From positions 33,574,260 through 33,638,259 of the forward strand of contig NC_083576.1 of assembly GCF_027579695.1 (NCBI RefSeq): 64,000 bases of DNA, given 5' to 3'. Each line of letters starts with the position of its first letter. The stretch's first letter is position 1. Below are positions 1-11,141 of the stretch, in pieces. The position numbers were made by a program, and so were the translations under genes. Below the pieces are notes generated by a model. It did no database searches. It was not told the DNA's origin and saw only the letters and a program-made list of their open reading frames with translations. Source of the DNA: Neoarius graeffei (Eukaryota; Chordata; Actinopteri; Siluriformes; Ariidae).

Positions 1-576
1 AAAAAGGGGCATGGCCCCAATTTCACTGTTAAAACACGTGCTACAGAAAACGGACCTAACTTCCATAAGTCATTACTTTTAAACTATTCATGCAAGATAC
101 ATGAAATTTTCAAGGATTGTTCTTCAATGCCCAACGCCTATAAATACTAAAATAGAAATTTCACAGTTCAATATTTGCCAAGTTATGGCTTGCTGAAAAT
201 CATAAAAAAGTGCTTTGGAGCAACTTTGATGCTCCATATCTCCACATTAAAGCACACCAGATCTTTCAAATTTTCTTATTTATTACTCATGTTATAGTAC
301 TCTTTAGGCAACTAGGTATGTGTTCAAAAGAAATCAAACTTTCTGATTTATTAGGCTTTAAAATTTTTAAAAAACATTTTGCGCCTATAATTCAAAGGCA
401 TATTACAAATGTATGACAAGGTCTACCATAAAAACAATTATACCACTGGAAAGAGCTTGTTTTGATTAGCAAATGCACAAAATATGAAGTTGGTACCCTA
501 AACCAAACTATAAATATTAAGGTATCGAGTACGGCATGTTTTACGATAGAAGGAAATGCTGTTTTAAGACATATAA
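1..576 (+). repeat. left arm, long terminal inverted repeat
   Basis: This arm matches the reverse complement of 1543-2148 throughout, with scattered substitutions and small indels. The right arm has extra T, G and A tracts near 1745-1795 and 1896-1906. Confidence 0.8.
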
Positions 577-715
577 TCTACTTGGATGCATCCAGAGATG
601 CATAAAAACTGAAAAAACACAAAATTAATGAGGATTTTTATCACTATCCCTTAGAAGCACATATTTGAGCTTCCATTTGCCAGCCAGATACATCCCCAGC
701 TGAAAAAAGGTCATT

Positions 716-1475
716 TACTTCAGTGATGGATCAGCAGCCCAAAAACTATAAAAGTTTCACAAATCTAATAAAGCATGCAGACGATTTTGGACTTTTGGCA
801 GAATGGCATTTCTTTGCCACTTCTCATGGTACCGTAAATCACCCTGTGATGGTATTGGAGGCACTGTAAAGCAGTCAGCAGCTCGAGCTAGCTTACAGGC
901 AGTCACGTGTGATCACATACTAACCCTATCTGATCTGTTTTTGTGGGCAGAAAAACATCAAGAAAATCCATTTAATCTGGGTTGGTACAGGGGAAGTTAT
1001 GGAGAGTGGAAAAGCATTGGAGACAAGATTTTCAAGGTCAGCTACTATTCCTGGAACAAGAGATAACCACTTATTCATTCCAATCATGTCCAACCAGCTG
1101 CAGGTCAGGAGGGTGTCAGGTGGTCCTAGCTTCATTGTGGATATGAGTGGGAATCGGCCACAAGTAATGCATAAAACTCCTGTTAAATCAGCAGTCTCTC
1201 CGGCAGATACAATTCCTAATAAATATGTTGTATGTTTGTATGACAGACAGTGATGGACAGGCAACATTCGTGCATTATCAGAGGAGGAACAAGCTGTACA
1301 AGTAACGTTTATGCATCCTCATGGTCCCTCTCAGACTTACAGTTGGCCCAGGAGAGAGGATAACTGTTGGGTCCCTCAGGTGCATGTCATGAAAATCATT
1401 GATGCCCCACTTACATCAACTGGCAGGCAGTATAAACTTCCATCTCATGTGGAAAAGCAAATCAATCCACTGTTT
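716..1475 (+). pseudogene. frameshifted protein gene of the long-TIR element
   Basis: Joining frames gives a recognisable but broken protein. It starts near YFSDGSAAQ (716), then WHFFATSHG, KSPCDGIGGTVK (about 838-880), a P-G-T-R motif (1059-1070), and a C-terminal block FMHPHGP...SWPRREDNCWVP (1309-1380). At least three frameshifts or stops separate these blocks, near 750, 830 and 990. From memory, the same blocks occur together in uncharacterised, transposon-associated proteins of fish and cnidarians. The acidic residues of SDG and CDG could belong to a DDE-type catalytic core, but that is inference. No start codon is assigned. The gene cannot make a full product here. Confidence 0.5.
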
Positions 1476-1542
1476 AAGCTCTTCAAATCAAGTATTTTTA
1501 AGGTTGTTATTTTTCTTACACTGTAGGTTTGTAATTGCATTG

Positions 1543-2148
1543 TAATATGTCTTAAAACTGCATTTCCGTCTATTGTAAAACATGCCGTACTTTATACCTT
1601 AATATTTATAGTTTGGTTTAGGGTACCAACTTCATATTTTGTGCATTTGCTAATCAGAACAAGCTCTTTCCAGTGGTATAATTGTTTTTATGGTAGACCT
1701 TGTCATACATTTGCAATATGCATTTGAATTATAGGTGCAAAATGTTTTTTTTTTATTTTTAAAGCCTAATAAATCAGAAAGTTTGATTTTTTTTTTTGAA
1801 CACATACCCGTACCTAGTTGCCTAAAGAGTACTATAACATGAGTAATAAATAAGAAAATTTGAAAGATCTAGTATGCTTTAATGTGGAGATAATGGGGGG
1901 GGGGGTGTCAAAGTTGCTCCAAAGCACGATAGAAGAAATTTTTTTATGATTTTCAGCAAGCCATAACTAGGCAAATATTGAACTGTGAACTTTCTATTAT
2001 AGTATTTAAAGGTGTCTGGCACTGAAGAACAATCCTTGAAAATTTCATGTATCTTGCGTGAATAGTTTAAAAGTAATGACTTATGGAAGTGAGGACCGTT
2101 TTCTGCAGCACGCGTTTTAACAGTGAAATTGGGGCCACACCCCTTTTT
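1543..2148 (-). repeat. right arm, long terminal inverted repeat
   Basis: Inverted copy of 1-576. Outside it, at 2149-2290, is about 140 bp of sequence with no feature I recognise; part may belong to the same element beyond what the window shows on the left. Confidence 0.8.
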
Positions 2149-2296
2149 TAAGCCCCTATATCTCAGAAACTAATGAAGGTACAAGCCTAAAATTTTGTAC
2201 ACTATTTATTGGGCACACTGACAATATTTCCAGTAAGTATGAAGTAACTCTGAGATGGTCAGTGGCGAGGCCTCTGGTGATTTCACATGGATTGAC

Positions 2297-2911
2297 CCAG
2301 AAGAACACTAAGCCAGGGCTTTATGGAAGAATAGCCAGAAAAAAGCCATTGCTTAAGAAAACATGTTTGCAGTTTGCCCAACAGCATGTGGCAGACTCCC
2401 CAAACACATGGAAGAAGATTCTCTGGTCAGATGAGACTAAAACTGAACTTTTTGGCCATAATAGGAAATGCCATGTATGGATCAAATCCAACATTTCCCA
2501 TCACCCTGAGAACACCATTCCTACAGTGAAGCATGGTGGTGGCAGCATCATGCTGTGGGGATGTTTTTCATCTGCAGGGACAGGAAAGCTGGTCAGGATT
2601 GAAGGAAAGATGGATGACACTAAATACAGGGCAATTCTAGAGGAAAACCTGTTTGAGTTAGCCAGAGGTTTGAGACTGGAATGAAGGTTCACATTCCAGC
2701 AGGACAATGACCCTAAACATACTGCTGAAGCTACACTGGAGTGGTTTAAAGGGATTCATTTAAATGTCTTGTCTAATCAAAGTCCAGACCTCAATCCAAT
2801 TGAGAATCTGTGGCATAACTTGAACATGGCTGTATACCAACACAATCCATCTAATATAAAGAAGTTGGAGCAGTTTTGCCTTGAGGAATGGGCAAAAAAA
2901 TCCCAGTGGCT
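2297..2911 (+). pseudogene. Tc1-type transposase, C-terminal part, broken
   Basis: Cut-and-paste DDE transposase. Visible motifs are LYGRIARKKPLL, WSDETKTELFG (first catalytic Asp), HGGGSIMLWGCFSS, then, after a TGA stop at 2682, QQDNDPKHT (second Asp) and SPDLNPIENLW (the glutamate of DD34E). The N-terminal paired-like DNA-binding domain is absent, and the C-terminus is cut off by the SINE after KSQWLD. The stop codon and the truncation make it inactive. Compared with the copy at 33469, this one is clearly more diverged. Confidence 0.85.
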
Positions 2912-2912
2912 A

Positions 2913-3291
2913 GATCTCATCTCATCTCATTATCTCTAGCCGCTTTATCCTTCTACAGGGTCGCAGGCAAGTTGGAGCCTATCCCAGCTGACTACGGGTG
3001 AAAGGTGGGGTACACCCTGGACAAGTCACCAGGTCATCACAGGGCTGACACATAGACACAGACAACCATTCACACTCACATTCACACCTACAGTCAATTT
3101 AGAGTCACCAGTTAACCTAACCTGCATGTCTTTGGACTGTGGGGGAAACCGGAGCACCTGGAGGAAACCCATGCGGACACAGGGAGAACATGCAAACTCC
3201 GCACAGAAAGGCCTTTGCCGGCCATGGGGCTCGAACCTGGACCTTCTTGCTGTGAGGCAACAGCGCTAACCACTACACCACCGTGCCGCCC
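2913..3291 (-). mobile_element. tRNA-derived SINE (DANA/Mermaid-like), near full length
   Basis: Read on the minus strand it starts with GGGCGGCACGGTGG, followed by RNA polymerase III box A- and box B-like sequences (TGGTGTAGTGG and GGTTCGAGCCC types). Next come a conserved core and a tail of ATGAGATG units next to AAAGCGGCTAGAGATAATGAG. The tRNA-like head marks it as a SINE and not a functional tRNA gene. It sits inside the Tc1 remnant. Confidence 0.88.
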
Positions 3292-3491
3292 CGTTTTTTC
3301 ATCCTACTTATTGTTTTTGTCACAATAAAAAACAATTTGCACCTTTAAAGTGGTAGGCATGTTGTGTAAATCAAATGATGCTAAATCCCCCCCCCCCCCC
3401 TCAAAAAAAAATCAATTTTAATTCCAGCTTGTAATGCAACAAAACAGGACAAACACCAAGGGATATGAATAGTTTTGCAAGACACTGTATT

Positions 3492-4489
3492 TGTCCTATA
3501 AGCATCATATCTGACCAGACAAAAGTAAAACCACACTACAGCTTCAGATGGGACTGAAGACCTATCTCTTCAATAACCAATTTAATAAACACTAATCATG
3601 CACTTAGAAAAAATGCTTGCAATACTTATTTACTTATGCGCCTATACTGAATCATATTGTTGGTTTCTGAAACTGTCACTAATCTGCACCAGGAATAATA
3701 ATTTGTTTTTCAACTCACCCTGGGTAAGAGTGTCTGCTACATGCAAATTTAATGTAAATACATTTCTCAAAGAGGCAGTACAGGGTCCCTGGTTTGATAC
3801 TGAGCTTAAAAGAAAAGAAAACCCATTTTTAAAATACAGTTATGAAGATAGATTATGATATAAACTAATGATTCATATGAATAATTGAAAATAAGGAGCT
3901 CACACAACTAAGATATCCATCTCCAAAAGTCAAGCTTCTATGCAGAATGGACAATTTCATGGAGGCTGCCATTGCAAATATTTTAACCAATCAGAAAAGT
4001 CCCCCCCCCCCCAATCGTTTCCGGCAGTGCTCTGACATCATTTGAGCGCAAGACACAGAAGCTCCACATAGCGAGTAAAACTTGAAGCTGCCCCGGCTGG
4101 AGATTATTTCATTAAAAGTTTATATGGAAAAAATTTGAAATTCCATTTCTCTAACAAAAAAGTGGAGGGGGAAGATAATACTGATGTCACTGATAAACAG
4201 CGAGGGAATAGTGAACAGCTGGTGTATTTCTGTGACTGAATGCAGGGAGATAACTTTTCATATTGAACAGGGTGCGGAAGAGTTTTTGCCCATTATATGG
4301 AGATATGTATTGAATTTGTGTGGTCATTTTACTTTGTGACACTTTATGTTAATAATGATAACAATAATAACAATAATGAAAAATATAAAAATGACTTCTT
4401 GTTTATTGTCCATGCACCGTACATTGTTTAATAGTAATAGAATAGAGTGATTAGATTAAAGTGTTATTTAGATGTTATTAGAGGGGTTT
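3492..4489. other. AT-rich intergenic sequence, no gene seen
   Basis: No coding potential is supported. A C-tract lies at about 4001-4012. The stretch near 3718-3758 (AACTCACCCTGGGTAAGAG...) resembles the 3' tail found on many fish LINE/SINE remnants. Confidence 0.4.
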
Positions 4490-4557
4490 TTTTCCTTGGG
4501 GGGGCGCCAAAACTCAATCTCGCCTAGGGCAGCCAAAGACCTAGAGCCGGCCCTGTC
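4490..4557 (-). repeat. terminus of a hAT-like DNA element
   Basis: On the minus strand the block begins CAGGGCCGGCTCTAGG and contains CCCTAGGCGAGATTGAG. This is the kind of terminal sequence seen on common vertebrate hAT fragments. Only this end is recognised. Confidence 0.4.
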
Positions 4558-4703
4558 CAGGGTGTACCCCGCCTTTCGCCCGTAGTCAGCTGGGATAGGC
4601 TCCAGCTTGCCTGCGACCCTGTAGAAGGATAAAGCGGCTAGAGATAATGAGATGAGATGAGATGAGATGAGATGAGATGAGATGAGATGAGATGAGATGA
4701 GAT
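4556..4703 (+). repeat. SINE 3' tail fragment with (GATGA)n microsatellite
   Basis: The segment matches the 3' part of the local SINE family (GTCCAGGGTGTACCCCGCC through AGCGGCTAGAGATAATGAG) and runs into about ten GATGA units at 4650-4701. Confidence 0.85.
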
Positions 4704-4845
4704 CCCCGGTACAAGTAGTGCTGCCGTGACAGCCTCATTCTGCAGACTGTAACCTTGCTAGACAACCTACAAACAGAGCTGTATACAATCTGACTTACCC
4801 AAATATGTTGAAGAGGCAAGTGTGTGAGTTTTTATACATTCCTGG

Positions 4846-4995
4846 CAGTGTTAGCACACTTAGCATGCTCTCGACTCATTCATGAAAAACTTCCTCGTCA
4901 AGACGTCACCAGGCTAGCCTACTGTAATTGCTGTAGTAAAGTGTCCAACCCCGCGGCAACGCAGAAAGAGGGTAAACAAACACTGCTTCGTGCAG
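4846..4995 (-). repeat. interspersed repeat, inverted partner at 32,095-32,245
   Basis: The minus strand contains GTAGGCTAGCCTGGTGACG, GACTCATTCATGA-type and GGTAAACAAACACTGC blocks. The same blocks occur on the plus strand at 32,095-32,245 with about 80% similarity by eye. It does not correspond to any element class I can name. Confidence 0.65.
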
Positions 4996-4998
4996 CTC

Positions 4999-5173
4999 GT
5001 GTGCTTGGAACATTTTGAATAAAATTGTTTCATTCAAACAACTCGGATGCACCGGCATTAAGAATTAGGAATATTGTACAAGCCAGCGCTGAATGCGGTT
5101 CCCACAATCTTCGGCCAAAAAGCGGACAAGACAAACGAGACAACACGGTCAGTCGTCCGCAAGTTCAAAGGGT
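4999..5173 (+). pseudogene. decayed THAP-domain exon
   Basis: One frame reads VCLEHFE, then NCFIQTT and KPALNAVPTIF, then TTRSVVRKFKG, with stop codons in place of residues. This is the C-terminal half of a THAP zinc-binding domain (C-x2-HF block and the AVPTIF motif), followed directly by GGTAAG, a splice-donor-like sequence. THAP domains bind DNA at the N-terminus of P-element and Kolobok transposases and of host THAP proteins. The stops show a dead copy, probably from a transposon. A second, different THAP exon lies at 42,363. Confidence 0.5.
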
Positions 5174-5507
5174 AAGAAAACACTTTTTATGGCTTCCCTA
5201 AGTTTTTTTTTTATTAAGCATATGTTATTTTAAGTTTCTTTGGGCATAAACGTAATAATTGCTGATGCAGTTAAGTGGCTTGATGTTTGTTGGGTGTCTT
5301 GCTTTGATTTAGTGTTGTCAGAAAAGCCTCGGTAATGACTAACTAAAACAACTCTATAAAAATATTGTTCACTTGTGTGTAACTAATTGATATGGCAATG
5401 CTTGTTTATCATGATCATCATTGTTATTTGTTTTACTGTCCGAAATACTCAAGGAAATCTGAAGAAATGTCGCTGGCGCTATGGTCCATTTTGTCGAATA
5501 TGGCCAT
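5174..5507. other. unassigned sequence left of the LINE insertion
   Basis: No coding sequence or repeat class is recognised. It is the target sequence into which the LINE at 5519-12345 inserted. Confidence 0.4.
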
Positions 5508-5518
5508 GTATTGTAAGT

Positions 5519-6217
5519 CTTCTTCTTCTTGGGTCACCACCTCAGTCTGCTACACTCTCCCGCTCCAGTACTCTGCACACGCCCTTCCTCTGGGAGTCAG
5601 AGCTTCCAGATATTCCTTGGTGCAAGGTTCAGGCAGGAGGAGGCAGACAAGAAGGTGTCTCATGGTCTGCTACTGCCTGCAATCGCATGCCGTTTGTCCA
5701 TCTGAACTGAGACCCCACTTTTCCATGAGGGTCTTGCATCTTCCTGTGCCTGTTCTAAGGCAGTTGAGACATGACCAAATTGACCATGCTTCCCCCGCTC
5801 CTGAAGGAAGGGATTCCTTTGGGGTGATGGTGAATTAATGTGGTGCTGTCTGGAGGTGGTGAGACCACATAGCCATCCTCTGTGACTCTGCACTGCCACT
5901 GAGTGGTTCAACAGTGCAAAAAGCTATGTCTCGATTTAAGTCTCTTTTGTGCAGGAGCATGCAGATAGAGTACATGATGTGGATCGGTCTCCTGTTTGAG
6001 TTTCTCTCGTTGTGCTGCCACAGCTCTTCTGATGTGTGGGGGAGCGATACCACACAGCAGGTATAGGTTGTCAACTCTAGTGGAGCATAGGCAGCAGGAG
6101 ACAGCCCTACAAGCTGAGTTCAAGGCTGTATCCAGCTTTGTGGTGTGCGGTGATCTACACCACACGGGGGCTGCATACTCTGCAGTAGAGAAGCACAGTC
6201 CAAGAGCTGTGGCTCAC
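5519..6217 (-). pseudogene. LINE reverse transcriptase, C-terminal tail
   Basis: The minus strand encodes AEYAAPVWCRSPH, then NSACRAVSCCL, LYLLCGIAPPHIRR and KRLKSRHSFLHC, spread over two frames. This is the C-terminal region that normally follows the NWGADAST block now found at 10,280-10,320. The two were separated by insertion of the LINE at 6226-10269. Frameshifts and stops make it non-functional. Confidence 0.75.
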
Positions 6218-6225
6218 ACAGTAGT

Positions 6226-9200
6226 AACGGCCACTCCGGAGAGTATGGCGAGGTACTGTCTATGTCGTTCATTCACAGTTAGTTGTTGCAGCTCCTCATA
6301 TGGCTGAACAAGCCAATTCGTGATTTGCATGTGCGGCCGCAGTTAGGGCAGGTTGTTCCTCCTGGAAGAGTTGATCTGCTTGGGGCTTGCTGCCTTGCTT
6401 TTTGGGCCTGTCTCTTTCGAACAGCAACGTCTGTACGTTCGGATTCGAAGGTCTCAACTATTTTGGCCGTTGCCTGGCGCCAGAAGGAGTGGTCTGAGGT
6501 GAGATTTTCAAAGTCACTTGGCTCGACTTTTCCTTTTTTGAGGTATAATTTCAGAGTGTCTTTGTATCTCTTCTTTTGACCTCCCTGAGAGCGAGTTCCC
6601 ACCTCAAGCTCTCCAAAGAAGATTTGTTTCGGGAGACGTGTGTCATCCATTCTGGCACAGTGCCCTGCCCAGCGTAGCTGGTTCTTCATGACCATGGATT
6701 CAATGCTGGTACTCTTTGCTTCTTCCAGCACGCTGACATTTGTCCGATAGTCTTTCCAGGAGATCCCAAGAATTCTTCGTAGGGAGCGTTGGTGAAATTG
6801 CTCCAGGGTTTTAAGGTGTCTGCAATATGTCACCCATGTCTTGCTGTCGTATAAGAGGGTTGGTATGATCACAGCTTTGTACACCATTAGTTTCTTGTCA
6901 GTTTTGAGGTTACAGTTCTCGAATACGCGTTTCCGAAGTTTTCCGAAAGATGAGCATGCACTCCCAAGTCGGTGAGTAGCTTCATCATCTATGTTTGCTT
7001 TAGTGTTGAGAATGCTTCCAAGATAGCAGAAGTGTTCAACAGATTCCAGTGTTTCCTGTCTAGTTGAATATTTGCCATGGGAGCCTGCTGGCCAGGAGCA
7101 GGTTGAAACAAAATCTTCGTCTTTGTTTTGTTCATTTGGAGGCCAAGCAGCTTATAGGCTGAGTTAAAGAGATTGAGGGTATCCTGTAGGTCCTTTTCTG
7201 ACATGGCTACAATGGCGCAGTCATCAGCATATTGTAAGTCATTCATTTTTATTTTCTGGACTTTTGTGGTTGCCTTGAGCTGGCTCAGATTGAAAATACT
7301 TCCATCAAACCGGTATCTGACTGTGACACCGGCGGGGAGTTGGTCTTTGATAAGAACAATGACCGCGAAGAGGTAGATGTCGAAAAGGGAGGGTGCCAAG
7401 ACACAACCTTGCTTGTCACAATGGGGAAAGCGTCCATTTCTGAGTTATTGTACAGCACAGTGGCAGTCATGCCGTCATGCAACAATCGCAGCATCTTGAG
7501 AAACTTGTCTGGGCAGCCCAGCTGTTTCAGAATTTTCCACAAAGCTTCACGGTTCAGGGAATCGAAAGCTTTGGTCAAATCAATGAAGGCCATAAACAGG
7601 GGCTGCCGCTGCTCGACGCACTTCTCTTGCAGTTGTTTGGCCGCAAAGATCATGTCAATTGTGCCACGTTCTGGTCGAAAGCCACATTGTGATTCTGGAA
7701 GAATCGATTCGCTAAGTGGTTGGAAACGAGTAATGAGGACCCTTGCCAAAATCTTGCCAGTGTGAGACAGCAGCACTATGCCACGGTAATTGCCGCAGTC
7801 TGATCTGTCCCCTTTTTTGAATAACACAACAATCATCGCGTTTATTAGTTCGTTTGGTAGAGCTTCATCCTCCCAAACATGTTGAAAAAACTTCGTCAGT
7901 TGAGTTGTTAGGGCAGGCCCCCCAGCTTTATACACTTCAGCAGGGATGTCATCAGGTCCATAAGCCTTGTTATTATTCAGGCTCATAATAGCCCGGGCAA
8001 CTTCTTGGAGACTCGGCGGGACAGCAAGTTCAGTTCTTTCGGGAAGAAGAGGGATCTGACTTATAGTCTCTGCAGTAACTGTGGTTTTACGATTCAGAAG
8101 TTTTTCAAAGTGTTCTTTCCATCTTGCCATGATTGATGCATTGTCCTTGAGCAGTGAGCCATCTTCTGCTTTCAGGGGAGCCAGGCCAGTCTTTATTGGT
8201 CCATATAATGCCTTTGTGGCCTGAAAGAAACTTCTCATGTCGTTACTGTTGGCGAAACCTTGAATTTGGGAGGCCTTATCAGACCACCATTTATTTTTCA
8301 TTTCTCTGATGCATACTTGCACCTTAGTTTTGAGGTCGGAGGATTTCTTGTGTTTAGCGGAATTATCATGATCATCTTGCCAAGATACGAAGGCATGACG
8401 TTTCTGGTCCAAAAGCTCTTGGATTTCAGGATCATTTTGATCAAACCAATCTTCATTCACTCGTTTGTGAGTGCCAATTGTTTGGGTACATGTTTCGATA
8501 ATGGCAGATTTCAGCGAGCTCCAATGCTCATGAACACTGCCAGGGTCAACATCGGTAGAGATAAGCTGCTGCAAATTTTTGTTTAAACAAGTCTGAAAGT
8601 TTTCCTTTTCTAGTGGAATCTTCAGTTTCAGTGTGTTTAACTTCTTCCGCACAGGCCTGGAGGTTTTTCGGAATTTGTTCCTCAGAGCGATATCCATACA
8701 CAAGCAGACTAGTCTGTGGTCCGTCCAACATTCGTCGGCACCTCTCATCGCACGGGTGCACCTCACGTCTTTTCTATCCCTTGCTCTGATGATCACATAG
8801 TCCAGGAGATGCCAGTGCTTAGATCGTGGGTGGTGCCAGGTAGTTTTATGTCTGTGTTTCAGGCGGAAAAGCGTGTTAGTGATGACTAGGTTGTGCCGCA
8901 CACAGAATGTCAGCAAAAGGTGACCATTAGAGTTTGCATTGCCGACACCTTCCTTTCCTATGGCTCCTTGCCAGAGCACTGCATCCCTGCCAACACGGGC
9001 GTTAAAATCCCCCAACAAAACAATCTTATCAGTAGTCGGGATAGCTTTCATGACGGTTTCCAAATCCCCATAAAACTTCTCCTTGACATCATCTTCTGAG
9101 GTTAGTGTAGGTGCATAGCAGCTAACAATTGTTGCATTTTGGTTCTCATCAAGTTTCAGGTGGAGTGTCATGATTCTCTCATTCACTCCAATCGGTGTTT

Positions 9201-10269
9201 CTTCCAGTTGATTCACTATATTGTTCTTTATAGCAAAACCAACTCCGTGTATTCTTCTTTCTTCCTGTGGTAGACCTTTCCAAAAGAAGGTATACCCTCC
9301 TAAATCCTCTTTCAGTTGCCCTTCATCCGCAAGGCGACTCTCACTCAGGGCAGCAATGTCCACCTGAAAGCGAGCAAGCTCCCTGGCGACAAAAGCCGTG
9401 CGTCGTTCTGGGCGGTCACAATCATCTCTATCTGTAAATGTCCTCACGTTCCAAGTCATGAAGAGAAAACGCCAGGGTCGGCGCTTCTGATTTTTCTTTT
9501 TTGTTTTCTGGGTTTTCTTTCTTTTCTTACTGCTAGGAGACGACCCACTGGGTGCAGCAACCCACCCAGGAAGAGTCGGGATGAACTATTTTTGAGGCAC
9601 GTTTTCTAGCCCCGTCCCCAAAGTGGGGAGCAAAATGGATCCTAAAGAGGGTTGCTCCGTCATAGATGTCGCTGCCGCTTAGCAACCCATGACATCTACC
9701 CCCAATCGTCCAGAGTTGTGACTAGGAACTCCCAGGAGTTGGATCCCTGTTCCACTCGCCACGCATCCATCGCTGGTTGGACTTTTCAACACCACCAAAC
9801 ATAGACACCTGGTTTGCACATGATTGATTATTGTGAAGAAGCCCCTGCGCGGGGGGTGATCCGCACTCTTGATAGTGTGAAGGTTGACACAGTGGCATAC
9901 CGAATTAAGATGACTGTGCCGCCTGCATGCCGCTGCAGCAGATGACTGTCAGGATATTTTGAGTAGAAGTATCAAGAGCCCTTCCGAAACTGCGGTCCGG
10001 GAGGTTTCTGTCAGGGACCTCACCCTTAGCCTTTGGCTTAAAAGCCTGTCCCACAAGGCAGCGGGAGGCAGAGACTTTTTGAGGCGGTCTCTGCAAGCTA
10101 TTTAACTCATAGCTGGGGCCCTGACAGGTACTACCACCCTGGGTCAGGGTGGACCTGGGAGCAATGATGACTGAGGGGTAACTCCACCCTCCCCAAAACT
10201 CCAAAACTCCCAAACTGGAGCCTCATCACCGGATGCAGTTTTGAGTCATACCCAGGACCTAAACTCAGT
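6226..10269 (-). mobile_element. near full-length LINE with AP endonuclease and C-terminal zinc motif
   Basis: It is inserted within the reverse transcriptase gene of the older LINE. Near-identical 8-bp flanks ACAGTAGT (6218-6225) and ACAGTACT (10270-10277) look like the target-site duplication. Removing it restores the older LINE's reading ...DASTV|...TALGLC. About 0.8 kb of 5' leader without a clear ORF (9460-10269) precedes the endonuclease. The clade is not certain; the endonuclease type is often auto-annotated as 'craniofacial development protein 2-like'. Confidence 0.8.
6279..9459 (-). pseudogene. LINE endonuclease-reverse transcriptase polyprotein, frameshifted
   Basis: The polyprotein would nick target DNA and copy its own RNA into the nick. 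Order on the minus strand: an AP-type endonuclease from MTWNVRTF (9459), with LLGDFNARVG and TDHRLV; a linker; then the reverse transcriptase with NYRGIVLLS, QCGFRPERGT and FIDLTKAFDSL. The reading frame breaks near 7400. The YADD catalytic box follows in another frame at 7200, and after a second break (near 7000) the thumb region LLYDSKTWV...RRILGISW. It ends with a C2H2-like motif CPNCGRTC...HMRSC before the stop at 6279. Two frameshifts make it inactive; otherwise the protein is nearly complete. Confidence 0.85.
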
Positions 10270-10563
10270 ACAGTACTGGCATCTGCGCCCCAGTTAGTGT
10301 TTGCAAGCTTCTTAAGGATGTTATTCCTGGCACCCACTTTCATTTTGGTGTTCAGGATGTGGTTCTTGTATGAGAGGGTCCTGTCTAGGGTGACACCAAG
10401 GTAGACTGGCTTATTGGTGCTAGTCAGCCACTTGCCCTGACAGCATACCCTCAGTTGGCGGTCTGCATCACTATTTTTCAGGTGGAAGACGCTCACTTGT
10501 GTTTTGTCAGGGTTGGCTCGCAAGTAGTTTGCAGCATAGTATGGGGTGAGGACTATGAGGGCA

Positions 10564-11141
10564 TAGCCTGGGCCCGCCCATCCTAAGTGTGACGCAACAC
10601 GGGGGCCTGTTGTGAACTTAGTCTGGCAAGGCAAGCTATCTCCAGCTCTTCCAAGCTCCCGAAAAATCGGGAGCCAATCAACTTTGAGCATCTCCAACGG
10701 CCCTTGGTAGAGGCGTGTTCAAGGCAGTGATGTAGTAGAACTGCGACCGGAAGCCATAGATTGTTTACAGAATCTATGCCGGAAGCGCTTCATTCACTAG
10801 AAACATTACAAACATGGAGCAGCGGTAAGCCTTTGACACAGCGGTAGATGCTGTATTGAAAGCATTCAACGGGAAGTTCTCATTGAAAACGGAGCAAAGA
10901 GCAGCCCTGGAGGTATTTATCTTCTTTCTGTTACTCAAGCAGTTTCCGTCGCGTCACATACGTCAGAGGAAAGAGTGATGTGATTGGTTTAAGCTTCGTC
11001 ACAGCCTTTTCTGGTTTCGACCAGTAGCAAACTGAGGCATTTCAGGGAGGCGGATCAACCACGCACTTTGGGAAACGGTTGGGCTTAATATCTTTGCCAG
11101 ACCAATGCTTGCAGAGCTTTGAAGTTGCGTTAGCCAGACTA
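10564..11141 (+). mobile_element. 578-bp DNA element, 9-bp TSD, carrying a RecQ-like fragment (copy A)
   Basis: The element runs from TAGCCTGGGCCCGCCC to GTTAGCCAGACTA. Its ends are short imperfect inverted repeats of the form TAGYCTGG. It is flanked by a perfect 9-bp duplication ATGAGGGCA at 10555-10563 and 11142-11150. The duplication is confirmed by the reading frame of the interrupted reverse transcriptase. A second element with the same kind of ends and duplication lies at 55233-56118. A 9-bp duplication suits MULE-type elements better than Harbinger (3 bp) or hAT (8 bp), but no transposase is present to decide. Confidence 0.8.
10814..10981 (+). pseudogene. N-terminal fragment related to RecQ-like helicase (copy A)
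   Basis: From ATG at 10814 the frame reads MEQR, a stop, then AFDTAVDAVLKAF and FSLKTEQRAALEVF before running into unrelated sequence. The same blocks in the same order occur at 55442 (EQRAFDSALESVLEEL, FSLKHEQEEALRSF), where they continue into a Walker A motif. Copy A lacks the Walker A part, so it is a deleted relic. Confidence 0.55.

Larger units (their letters stand above)
1..2148. mobile_element. DNA element with ~0.6-kb terminal inverted repeats, cut by the window edge
   Basis: Positions 1-576 and 1543-2148 are inverted copies of each other, including the GGGGYRTGGCCCC block at the outer end and the GACATAT block at the inner end. About 970 bp lie between them and hold a broken coding region. 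The left outer end coincides with the window start, so the true termini and any target-site duplication cannot be seen. The superfamily is unknown: the inverted repeats are long, and the coding remnant is not one whose class I can name. Confidence 0.75.
2291..3491 (+). mobile_element. 5'-truncated Tc1/mariner element interrupted by a SINE
   Basis: The 3' half of a Tc1 element is present. Transposase coding sequence runs to about 2911, a SINE fills 2913-3291, and the element ends near 3491 with the usual GCAAGACACTGTA-type terminus. The 5' end with its terminal inverted repeat is missing. Confidence 0.8.

Noticed and set aside
10564..11141. Harbinger/PIF MITE
   Set aside because: Harbinger makes 3-bp TSDs; here the duplication is 9 bp and confirmed by the reading frame.
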